Below, piece after piece: positions 42,165 to 49,658 of a stretch of 49,658 nucleotides of DNA. Source of the stretch: Saprospiraceae bacterium (GTDB taxonomy: Bacteria; Bacteroidota; Bacteroidia; Chitinophagales; Saprospiraceae); NCBI GenBank assembly GCA_020847915.1, contig JADLBE010000449.1:1-49658 (forward strand), read 5' to 3'. Numbering within the stretch: the first letter of the stretch is position 1; every line of letters begins with the position of its first letter. Position numbers and translations under genes: made by a program. A model generated the notes under the pieces. That model saw nothing but the letters and a program-made list of their open reading frames with translations. It did not search any database and was not told the origin of the DNA.

Positions 42165-43370
42165 ATGGATCTTTCTTTTTCCGGTAAAAAAGCCCTCGTA
42201 CGTGTTGATTTTAACGTACCGCTCGACAAGCAATATCAAATCACCGACGATACGCGCATCCGCGAGGCGTTGCCGACCATAAGGCACATCCTCGACGCGG
42301 GCGGTTCGGTTATATTGATGTCCCACCTCGGTCGGCCACTGGAAAAACTCAATGCCGACGGCTCCATCAACCGCGAGAAATTTACCCTGCATCACCTGGT
42401 GGGGTATCTGGAAAAAGCACTTGGAACCAATGTGCATTTCGCCGATGACTGCGTGGGCGCATCGGCGCACAAACTTGCCGCAGACCTGAAAGCCGGTGAA
42501 GTGCTTTTGCTGGAAAACACGCGTTTTTACAAAGAAGAAGAAAAGGGTGATCCTGATTTTGCCAAAAAACTTGCTTCGTTGGCAGACGTGTACATCAACG
42601 ATGCCTTTGGCACGGCGCACCGTGCGCATGCAAGTACCACCATTGTGGCCAAATATTTCGCCAAAAACGCCAAGTCTTTTGGCTTCCTGATGGAGCGGGA
42701 AATCAAAAACGCCTCACGGGCCATGAAAGATGCGGTGAAACCTGTTGTGGCGATCACCGGCGGCGCCAAAGTGAGCGACAAAATGTTGTTGCTTGAATCT
42801 TTGCTCGACAACGCCAACGCCATCATCATCGGCGGCGGTATGGCTTATACGTTTTTTAAAGCCAAAGGCGGCCACATCGGCAGCTCCTTGCTCGAAGCCG
42901 AACGCATCGATACGGCACTTGATTTTTTACGCAAAGCAGAAGCAGCAGGCGTAGAGGTCCTTTTGCCCGAAGACTCCGTTTGCGCCGATAAGTTTGCCGC
43001 AGACGCCAATACAAGGGTATGCCCAAGCGGCGAAATCCCCGACGGCTGGATGGGCCTCGACATCGGTCCGAAAGCCGTTGAAAGTTTCCGTGATACCATC
43101 CTGCGTGCCAATACCATCATCTGGAACGGTCCCATGGGCGTGTTTGAAATGCCTGCATTTGCCAACGGCACCAAAGCCATTGCTGAAGCGGTAGCCCAGG
43201 CAACCAAACTGGGTGCATTCTCACTTGTGGGTGGCGGCGATTCTGTTGCAGCCGTCAACCAGCTCGGACTAACCGACGACGTGAGCTTTGTAAGTACAGG
43301 TGGCGGCGCCATGCTCGAATTCCTGGAAGGCAAGGAACTTCCGGGCATCAAGGCAATCCACGAGGGCTAA
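42165..43370 (+). CDS. pgk: Phosphoglycerate kinase
   Basis: PGK transfers phosphate from 1,3-bisphosphoglycerate to ADP. The 401-residue protein shows KALVRVDFNVPLD (substrate loop), ILMSHLGRP, NDAFGTAHRAHAST, GGAKVSDKM, WNGPMGVFEMPAFANGT and the nucleotide-binding SLVGGGDSVAAVN. Length is normal. The ATG is at the edge of a CATTCCG heptad repeat. The stop codon is directly adjacent to the stop of the convergent subtilase gene (43370/43371), leaving no room for a terminator. Confidence 0.97.
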   Translation: MDLSFSGKKALVRVDFNVPLDKQYQITDDTRIREALPTIRHILDAGGSVILMSHLGRPLEKLNADGSINREKFTLHHLVGYLEKALGTNVHFADDCVGASAHKLAADLKAGEVLLLENTRFYKEEEKGDPDFAKKLASLADVYINDAFGTAHRAHASTTIVAKYFAKNAKSFGFLMEREIKNASRAMKDAVKPVVAITGGAKVSDKMLLLESLLDNANAIIIGGGMAYTFFKAKGGHIGSSLLEAERIDTALDFLRKAEAAGVEVLLPEDSVCADKFAADANTRVCPSGEIPDGWMGLDIGPKAVESFRDTILRANTIIWNGPMGVFEMPAFANGTKAIAEAVAQATKLGAFSLVGGGDSVAAVNQLGLTDDVSFVSTGGGAMLEFLEGKELPGIKAIHEG

Positions 43371-45050
43371 TTATTTCCAAACCATCGAAAGGTAATTGAC
43401 AACCTGCCCACCGGGGTTGGTGATGCGCACCCTGAACATGCCTGGAGGCAGCGTTTCAAACCCGTACATACTTACCTGAACCAACCTGTTCTCTTGTACC
43501 TGCACCGAGGCGGGCTGATGAACATTTCCCATAATGTCCACAAGTTCGTAACGTGTTAGCGGCGAAAATCCGCCTTCAAAAAGCAACAAGTCAAGTTTAC
43601 CTTCTGCCCTGTTGTAAGCGAATAAACCTTCGTGTGCATTGTTGGCACTTTCCATGTTGTAAAATCCAGCCATGGTAAGCCACGCGAGAGACAGATCGGG
43701 CAAACCGTAGCCGCGTTCGTTGTCGGGTCTGTCGTTTTGATCAGCAGATGCATAAACGGCATCGATGATTTCTTTGGCTGTTTTTTCAGGAAAAGCCGAC
43801 CACAAAGACGCCATTCCTCCGGCCAGCATGGGGGCGGCGAGTGAGGTGCCGCTCGACAAGCCAAGTTCGGTGCCGTAATTACCGGCAGTCACTATCATGT
43901 CGCCCGGGGCCATGAGGTCGGGTTTGATGCGCCCGTCGCGGGTTGGCCCTACCGAACTGAAAGCAGCGCGTGTATTTTTCGAGGTGGTGGCACCTACAGC
44001 AAGTATGCCAGGTGCATCGGCCGGCACGCCTACCAATCGCCATGCATTGTCGCCTTCGTTGCCTGCGCTGTTGAGCACGATCATACCTTTGGTAGCCGCT
44101 ATGGAAGCCCCACGTGAACCAATGGCGGTACGGCCGTCGAGTTCCCAATGTCTGTGACCCAGGGTGGTATCGTTAAACAGAGTATATCCCAACGAAGCGG
44201 TAAGTACATCAACTCCCACACTGTCGGCCCATTCGGCGCCTGCAATCCAATTGGCCTCTTCAATGGGAAATTCACCACCGGTATCTTCCGTTTTGATCAA
44301 AAAATACGTCGCATCGGGCGCTGTGCCCACAAAATATCCGGGCAGGTTGGCCGCCATAAGCGACAGTACGGAAGTGCCGTGCATGGCGCTTTCGTACACC
44401 GCCTGATCACGTTCCACAAAATCCCAGCCCTGATACAACCGGTGTTGAAGGGCAACGGAATCAAAAAAGGGCATCGTGTCGGTGAGGTTGAAACCACCGT
44501 CCATTACGGCAACCCAAATGCCTGATCCCCGGTGGCCGGCGAAATGCAGCATGGGTACGTTGAGCAAACTGTTTTGTTTTCCGGCATAGCCGAAAACGCT
44601 GGAAGAACCCGCTATTTGAGGTATGTTTTTCAACGGTTTGCGGATTTTCATCGGCTTGTTGGGCGGATTTTTAATACGCAGGTGTTTGCCGATGTACGTT
44701 ACACTTTTTACAAAAGGCAGGGAACGCAGGGAGGAGGCAGTAGCTGAATCGGCAACCACGGCGGCGGCGTTGAGCCAGCGGGAAGTGGAATGCAATTGAG
44801 CGCCTTTTTTGCGCAAAGCGTCTGTATAGACGGGGTCGACGGGCACATCGTTCATTTCAATGGCGATGCCTGCTGTAGCCCTGCGTTCGAGCGCACGGGC
44901 AGACAGGAACTCGGCCGGACGGCAGGTGCAATAAGGGGTGTTGTTTTTGTCGGTAAACTCGACCCACCATTTGCCGGGTACGGACGTGTTCTGGGAGAAG
45001 GCGGTAGCGGATAAGGCCAGGAAGCAGGTGGCCAGGAGAAGTTTTTTCAT
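43371..45050 (-). CDS. Secreted S8 family (subtilisin-like) serine peptidase
   Basis: With the ATG at 45050 the protein is 559 residues, with a signal peptide (MKKLLLATCFLALSATAFSQ). A pro-domain-like stretch with CTCRP (~40-45) precedes the catalytic triad: Asp184 (VAVMDGGF), His224 (HGTSVLSLMA) and Ser403 (SGTSLAAPML), with oxyanion Asn331 (NSAGNEG). The C-terminal ~80 residues form a beta domain (LVDIMGNVHQPASVQ ... LPPGMFRVRITNPGG) similar to a T9SS sorting domain, so surface or extracellular location is likely. An upstream ATG at 45149 overlaps the divergent gene and is rejected. Confidence 0.92.
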   Translation of the reverse strand: MKKLLLATCFLALSATAFSQNTSVPGKWWVEFTDKNNTPYCTCRPAEFLSARALERRATAGIAIEMNDVPVDPVYTDALRKKGAQLHSTSRWLNAAAVVADSATASSLRSLPFVKSVTYIGKHLRIKNPPNKPMKIRKPLKNIPQIAGSSSVFGYAGKQNSLLNVPMLHFAGHRGSGIWVAVMDGGFNLTDTMPFFDSVALQHRLYQGWDFVERDQAVYESAMHGTSVLSLMAANLPGYFVGTAPDATYFLIKTEDTGGEFPIEEANWIAGAEWADSVGVDVLTASLGYTLFNDTTLGHRHWELDGRTAIGSRGASIAATKGMIVLNSAGNEGDNAWRLVGVPADAPGILAVGATTSKNTRAAFSSVGPTRDGRIKPDLMAPGDMIVTAGNYGTELGLSSGTSLAAPMLAGGMASLWSAFPEKTAKEIIDAVYASADQNDRPDNERGYGLPDLSLAWLTMAGFYNMESANNAHEGLFAYNRAEGKLDLLLFEGGFSPLTRYELVDIMGNVHQPASVQVQENRLVQVSMYGFETLPPGMFRVRITNPGGQVVNYLSMVWK

Positions 45051-45139
45051 GGACAATACAACGTCACAACGATCATAATAAAGATCACACACAACTTTTT
45101 TTTTACTTTGCACTGCATTTTTTTTAAAAATCAATCCAA

Positions 45140-45595
45140 ATGAAAACATCGATCCTGATTTTTGTCTGCTTGTTTATGGCAAGCGTTTGTTTTACACAAA
45201 CATTTACAGAAGAGGAACAAATGATGGTGCTGGGCGAAAAAGCGTATTTTTTTGCAAATGATATCGATTTATCAAAATACAAATTTGACCGTGATGATAT
45301 TAACCTGGGACTTGTATCTACGGTACAACTGGACAAACAATCTCACAGCAGTAAAATTTGGGGTTTCGGTTTGTTGGGGGTTGGGCTTACAAGCGTTGTG
45401 CTTGGTGCTGCTAACTTAAAAAAAAGTGATAGTTCCATTGACAATGAACTGAACAATTTCTTTTTCGGGTCGCTTATTGCGATGGGTGTGATAGAAATGG
45501 GTGTTTCCATTCCTTTGTTCAACCGTTCAAAGAAAAAAGCAGCCCAGCGGGACGTTTCACTTCAAAAAACGAAGGATTTATTCAAGGGTTATTAG
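45140..45595 (+). CDS. Hypothetical exported membrane protein, 151 residues
   Basis: I do not recognise this family. There is a signal peptide (MKTSILIFVCLFMASVCFTQ), a ~45-residue acidic extracytoplasmic stretch, two membrane segments (~73-93, IWGFGLLGVGLTSVVLGAA; ~108-128, FFFGSLIAMGVIEMGVSIPLF) and a short basic tail rich in Lys. It is divergent from the subtilase gene (ATG to ATG 90 bp). The intervening DNA holds a T-rich stretch and TACTTTG, a one-base-short relative of the -7 box. Its base composition is more AT-rich than that of its neighbours, which may indicate poor conservation or a different origin. Confidence 0.65.
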   Translation: MKTSILIFVCLFMASVCFTQTFTEEEQMMVLGEKAYFFANDIDLSKYKFDRDDINLGLVSTVQLDKQSHSSKIWGFGLLGVGLTSVVLGAANLKKSDSSIDNELNNFFFGSLIAMGVIEMGVSIPLFNRSKKKAAQRDVSLQKTKDLFKGY

Positions 45596-45617
45596 CCTTG
45601 AAACGCTTAAAAAAGCG

Positions 45618-45625
45618 TACCTTCG
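45618..45625 (+). promoter_or_regulatory. Possible gyrA -7 box (TACCTTCG)
   Basis: A TAnnTTCG variant, ~117 bp upstream of the gyrA ATG, overlapping the right side of the small hairpin ACGCTT-AAAA-AAGCGT (45604-45619). A TTG at 45598-45600 could serve as the -33 element. Confidence 0.45.
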
Positions 45626-45742
45626 CGCGTCCTGCCGGCAGACGGAAGACGGCGGGCGCAAGGCGATTAGTGCATCGTCATTTCGTCAAATTAAACAAAA
45701 AGCCCGTCTGCCGCGTAAAGCCCTCCGTCTTAATGTTAAGTG

Positions 45743-48247
45743 ATGCAAGACCCGCGGATTGTCCCAATCAGTATTGAAGAAGAACTAAAAACCGCGTACA
45801 TCGACTACTCGATGTCCGTGATTGTAAGCCGCGCCCTGCCCGATGTGCGCGATGGCCTGAAACCAGTTCACCGCCGTGTATTGTACGGCATGATGGACCT
45901 TGGTCTGGCTTACAACAAACCCTATAAAAAATCGGCCCGTATCGTAGGTGAGGTGCTTGGTAAATACCACCCTCACGGCGACAGTTCAGTGTACGATACC
46001 ATGGTGCGTATGGCCCAGGAATGGAGCCTGCGTTACCCACTCGTCGACGGTCAGGGTAACTTCGGCTCCATGGACGGCGACTCGCCTGCAGCCATGCGTT
46101 ACACCGAGGCCCGCCTCCGGCGCATCACCGATTACATGATTGATGACATCGATAAGGAAACTGTCGATTTTCAACTCAACTTCGATGATTCGCTGACAGA
46201 ACCTACGGTGATGCCCAGCAAATTGCCCAACCTGCTCGTTAATGGCGCCAGCGGTATAGCAGTTGGTATGGCTACCAACATGATGCCCCACAACCTTGGT
46301 GAGGTAATCGATGCGGTGGTAGCTATGGTCAACAACCCGGCCATCGACATCGAAGAACTCATGGAGCATGTAAAAGCTCCGGACTTCCCTACCGGCGGTA
46401 TCATTTATGGTCTTTCGGGCATCAAAGAAGCATTCCGCACCGGCCGAGGCCGATGTGTGGTGCGTTCGAAAACAGAAATTGAAACCGATGATAAAGGCCG
46501 CGAAGCCATCATCGTTACCGAAATTCCATACCAGATCAACAAAGCGGTTCTGATTACCAAAATCGCTGAACTGGTTAATGAGAAAAAAGTTCTGGGCATC
46601 TCCGACGTTCGCGACGAATCCAACCGCGAAGGTGTACGTATTGTGATTGAAATCAAACGCGACGCCGCCGCAAACGTCATCCTCAGTCAACTTTTCAAAA
46701 TGACGCCGCTGCAAACCAGCTACGGCATCAACAACATCGCTCTGGTCAACGGCCGGCCACGCATGTTGAACCTGCACAACCTTATTGAGGAATTCATCAA
46801 ATTCCGTCTCGAGGTTATCGTGCGACGCACGAAATTCGAACTTCGAAAAGCACAGGAAAGGGCGCACATCCTTGAAGGATTGCTGATCGCGCTCGACCAC
46901 CTCGATGAGGTCATAAAGCTGATTCGCGCCTCGAAAGACGCCGAAGAAGCCCGCGAAGGATTGATGGCTAAATTCGGTCTTTCGGAATTGCAGTCGCGCG
47001 CCATCCTGGCCATGCGTCTTCAGCAGCTCACCGGTTTGGAACGCGACAAAGTGCGCCTCGAATACGACGAGTTGATGAAAAGAATCGCAGAATACGAAGC
47101 CATTCTGGCCGATGAAGGTCTGCAACGCGGCATCATCAAATCCGAACTTGGCGAACTGCGCGACCGCTTTGCCGATGGCCGCCGTACTTCCATTGAAGTT
47201 GACGAAGCGGACATCAGCATCGAAGACCTGATCGAAAACGAAGAAGTGGTGATCACCATCAGCCACGCAGGTTACATCAAACGCACGCCCATCAGCGAAT
47301 ACCACGCCCAGGGCCGCGGCGGAAGAGGCGCCAAAGGTGTACGCACCCGAGGCGAAGATTTTGTTGAACACATGTTTACCGCCACCAACCACCAAACACT
47401 TATGCTTTTCACCGAAAGCGGCAGGTGTTTCTGGTTGAAGGTGTATGAGATTCCGGAAGGCGCCAAAGCAACCGCAGGTCGCGTTATTCAAAATCTGCTG
47501 AACATCCCTAAGGACGACAAGGTTCGCGCTTTCATCATCGTGAAGAACCTGACCGATGAGGAATTTATCAACAACAACTACATCGTATTCTGCACACGCA
47601 GGGGACAAATCAAAAAAACCCTGTTGGAAGAATACTCCAGGCCCCGTCAGGGCGGCATCAACGCCATTGGCATCAACGAGGGCGACAGGCTCATCGAAGC
47701 CAAGCTGACCAACGGCAACAATGAGATTATTCTGGCCGTTCGCAGCGGTCGCGCCATACGTTTCAACGAACAGGACGTACGCCCAATGGGCCGTACGGCT
47801 GCAGGTGTTCGTGGTATACAGGTACCCGACGATGGTGAAGATACCGTGGTGGGTATGGTATGCGTTGATACCTCCGATACAGCGTCGAGCGTACTTGTTG
47901 TATCTGAAAAAGGCATGGGCAAACGTTCAGCCCTGGAAGATTACCGTACACAGGGTCGCGGCGGTAAAGGCATCAAAACCATGCAACTTACCGCAAAAAC
48001 CGGCAATCTTGTCGCCATCAAAGTGGTAACCGACGAAAGCGATCTTATGGTAACCACCACCAACGGCGTTACCATCCGTACCGGTGCCGACGAATTGCGT
48101 GTGATGGGCCGAAACACCCAGGGTGTACGGATCATCCGTTTGGATGGCAGCGATGAAATCGCTGATGTAACAGTTGTGATGAAAGCTGAAATTGAGGAGA
48201 CTGAAACAGACATGGAAACTCCTGAATCTCCTGAAATTTCAGAATAA
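45743..48247 (+). CDS. gyrA: DNA gyrase subunit A
   Basis: GyrA cuts and rejoins DNA in the gyrase A2B2 complex. From the ATG at 45743 (a GTG lies one codon earlier) the protein is 834 residues. It has the winged-helix core with [19 protein letters not shown] (the quinolone-resistance region, Ser81 and Asp85, equivalent to the sensitive residues of E. coli GyrA), and the catalytic Tyr120 in AMRYTEAR. The C-terminal pinwheel has the GyrA box QGRGGKGIK (~745-755), which marks gyrase and not topoisomerase IV. The C-terminal tail is acidic ([16 protein letters not shown]). Confidence 0.96.
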   Translation: MQDPRIVPISIEEELKTAYIDYSMSVIVSRALPDVRDGLKPVHRRVLYGMMDLGLAYNKPYKKSARIVGEVLGKYHPHGDSSVYDTMVRMAQEWSLRYPLVDGQGNFGSMDGDSPAAMRYTEARLRRITDYMIDDIDKETVDFQLNFDDSLTEPTVMPSKLPNLLVNGASGIAVGMATNMMPHNLGEVIDAVVAMVNNPAIDIEELMEHVKAPDFPTGGIIYGLSGIKEAFRTGRGRCVVRSKTEIETDDKGREAIIVTEIPYQINKAVLITKIAELVNEKKVLGISDVRDESNREGVRIVIEIKRDAAANVILSQLFKMTPLQTSYGINNIALVNGRPRMLNLHNLIEEFIKFRLEVIVRRTKFELRKAQERAHILEGLLIALDHLDEVIKLIRASKDAEEAREGLMAKFGLSELQSRAILAMRLQQLTGLERDKVRLEYDELMKRIAEYEAILADEGLQRGIIKSELGELRDRFADGRRTSIEVDEADISIEDLIENEEVVITISHAGYIKRTPISEYHAQGRGGRGAKGVRTRGEDFVEHMFTATNHQTLMLFTESGRCFWLKVYEIPEGAKATAGRVIQNLLNIPKDDKVRAFIIVKNLTDEEFINNNYIVFCTRRGQIKKTLLEEYSRPRQGGINAIGINEGDRLIEAKLTNGNNEIILAVRSGRAIRFNEQDVRPMGRTAAGVRGIQVPDDGEDTVVGMVCVDTSDTASSVLVVSEKGMGKRSALEDYRTQGRGGKGIKTMQLTAKTGNLVAIKVVTDESDLMVTTTNGVTIRTGADELRVMGRNTQGVRIIRLDGSDEIADVTVVMKAEIEETETDMETPESPEISE

Positions 48248-48335
48248 TCAACCGTTAACAAACCATTGTAAAACAAATACGCCCAAACGGCGTCTGAAAC
48301 AGAATCTAACAACTCAGTTAAAATTGCAAAAAACA

Positions 48336-49655
48336 ATGAAAAAAATGTTCGTTGCTTTGTTGGGCCTCCTGCTCAGCGCCGGTTTCGTTCAGGCTCAGGA
48401 AGATGGCGCCAAACTTGCCAAAAGTGCCGGCAAAGCCCTTACCAGCTACAACATCGACCCGTCCAACAACCAATCCAAACTGGATGAGGCCAAACAAAAA
48501 ATCGAAGAAGCCCTCAAGTTTGGCGATGCACAGGCTTTGCCTTCCGCCTGGATCACCAAAGGCGACATCTACAACACCATCCTTCAGCGCGATATGGCCA
48601 AACGTATGGTTAATCCAAACGCGCCGCTGACTGGTGACAACGATGCGCTTGTAGCGTTCGACGCTTATAAAAAAGGCTACGAAATCGCGACCAAAAAGTT
48701 CGAAAAATCCGATGCCATCAAAGGTGTCGGTGAAGTTCAAGGTCACATGATCAACATCGGCGTCACCAAATACGAAGCCGGTGAATATGAAAAGGCCTTT
48801 TACTCGTTCCGCGGTTCACTTCAAAGCCACGAAATGCTGACCGCAAGTGGCGCTAAAAGTGCCCTTGACGACCAAATTCAGTACGATAATCAGATGTACA
48901 TCACAGGTTTGGCCGCCATGTTGGCCACGCGTTACAGCGATGCCATGCCGTACTTTGAAAATCTGTACCGCAAAGGCACCGACAAACCTGCCATCTACGA
49001 AGGTCTTTATACCTGCAAAATTGAACTCGGCGACGCCGACGGTGCAGCCAAAGTGTTGAGCGAAGGCCGCCAGAAATTCCCCGATGATCCAGGTCTTTTG
49101 TTTGCCGAAATCAACCAGTATCTGAAAGCCGGCAAACTTGACGAACTTACCACCCGCCTCAAACAGGCCATCGCTCAGGAGCCTTCCAACGTCGGACTCT
49201 ACATTACGCTCGGCAACGTGTACGACAACCTGTACCAGCGCGAACAGGCAGCCAAAAACGAAGCCAAGTCCACGGAATATTTCAACGAAGCCAAAACCAA
49301 TTACACCCAGGCTACAGAAAAAGATCCGAAAAATGCTGACGCCAACTATGCCCTCGGCGCGCTCTACTACAACAAAGCCGCATTCCTGACCCAGGAACTC
49401 AATGCCATGCCCGAAGACTTCTCCACGGCAGGTATGAAAAAATACAATGCGAAAAAAGATGAGGTAATGGCTTTGTTTGATCAGGCCCTGCCCTACTTCC
49501 AAAAGGCCGAAAGTCTTGATCCCAACGACTTGAATACCATCATCGCTTTGACGGAAATTTACGCCCGCAAAGAAGATGAACTGTCGCTTGAGTTCAAAAA
49601 ACGCCTCGAAGTTGTAAAAGGCGGCGGCAAAAACAGCAGCCCGTACTTTAAATAG
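48336..49655 (+). CDS. Secreted TPR protein
   Basis: From the ATG at 48336 the protein is 439 residues, with a signal peptide (MKKMFVALLGLLLSAGFVQAQ) and about eight tetratricopeptide-like repeats, for example TKYEAGEYEKAFYSFRGSL, EGLYTCKIELGDADGA, and NADANYALGALYYNKAAFL. It ends ...KNSSPYFK-stop three bases before the window edge. An upstream in-frame ATG at 48192 overlaps gyrA and adds unrelated residues. TPR proteins in the periplasm serve as scaffolds; the partner is unknown. It lies 88 bp after gyrA without a visible terminator and may be co-transcribed. Confidence 0.85.
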   Translation: MKKMFVALLGLLLSAGFVQAQEDGAKLAKSAGKALTSYNIDPSNNQSKLDEAKQKIEEALKFGDAQALPSAWITKGDIYNTILQRDMAKRMVNPNAPLTGDNDALVAFDAYKKGYEIATKKFEKSDAIKGVGEVQGHMINIGVTKYEAGEYEKAFYSFRGSLQSHEMLTASGAKSALDDQIQYDNQMYITGLAAMLATRYSDAMPYFENLYRKGTDKPAIYEGLYTCKIELGDADGAAKVLSEGRQKFPDDPGLLFAEINQYLKAGKLDELTTRLKQAIAQEPSNVGLYITLGNVYDNLYQREQAAKNEAKSTEYFNEAKTNYTQATEKDPKNADANYALGALYYNKAAFLTQELNAMPEDFSTAGMKKYNAKKDEVMALFDQALPYFQKAESLDPNDLNTIIALTEIYARKEDELSLEFKKRLEVVKGGGKNSSPYFK

Positions 49656-49658
49656 TCG

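Noticed and set aside
45986-47608. 540-codon open frame antisense to gyrA
   Set aside because: Shadow of the gyrA codon bias on the opposite strand; low-complexity Phe/Val/His-rich translation and no family motifs.

Overview
The window is chromosomal DNA of a free-living Bacteroidota, most likely of the Saprospiria (Lewinella/Haliscomenobacter-like). The evidence is: several large secreted proteins ending in type IX secretion (T9SS) sorting domains; Bacteroidota-type promoters with a TAnnTTTG -7 box, including one textbook TTTG-N19-TACCTTTG pair upstream of 33874; the Bacteroidota-specific GlmU-like protein; a flavin-type lycopene beta-cyclase; few visible Shine-Dalgarno sequences; and a balanced base composition. 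The exact taxon is inferred. No rRNA, tRNA, CRISPR array, prophage or insertion sequence was found.

Layout. (1) 1-6038, minus strand: a partial GluRS-like gene at the window edge, a TPR lipoprotein, purM, the GlmU-like gene, rpmE2, coaE and crtY. (2) 6267-12111, plus strand: four genes chained by 4-bp overlaps (a novel membrane protein with a SPOR-like tail, a polytopic membrane protein, TraB/GumN, WbqC), followed by a dynamin-like GTPase. (3) 12534-14561, minus: an S9 peptidase. (4) 14719-18353, plus: a small conserved-looking protein and two tandem CotH-like secreted proteins. (5) 18440-22332, minus: an MgtC/DUF4010 membrane protein and MutS2. (6) 22575-25733, plus: a secreted Omp28-like protein with a CxxC motif, and lpxB. 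(7) 25797-33874, minus: a secreted T9SS protein, glnS, fhs, argS and an outer-membrane barrel. (8) 34141-43370, plus: a 1622-residue reprolysin-like protease with 14 PKD domains, a DUF1573 protein, a membrane-anchored EEP-family phosphohydrolase, gap and pgk. (9) 43371-45050, minus: a secreted subtilase. (10) 45140-49655, plus: a small membrane protein, gyrA and a TPR protein.

Most genes are housekeeping (translation, purine and folate one-carbon metabolism, glycolysis, CoA, lipid A, DNA topology) mixed with secreted proteases and adhesin-like proteins exported through Sec and the T9SS.

The most unusual feature is between the genes. Many gene boundaries are filled by DNA with a strict 7-bp period: 4774-4822, 6031-6236, 25700-25734, 39010-39023 plus 39092-39193, and 42127-42161. 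The units belong to related but different words (GGAGTTT, CTACTTG, GACTTAC, CATTCCG). The same 7-bp periodicity builds the arms of two long inverted repeats, 12467-12520 and 19741-19925. These two share their end sequence and both begin exactly 13 bp beyond the stop codon of a minus-strand gene. Some heptads contain start or stop codons (coaE, crtY, lpxB). I regard this heptad-periodic boundary DNA as the best candidate here for something undescribed. A second striking structure is the PKD array of the 1622-residue protease, which alternates two domain types with exactly one cysteine per domain.
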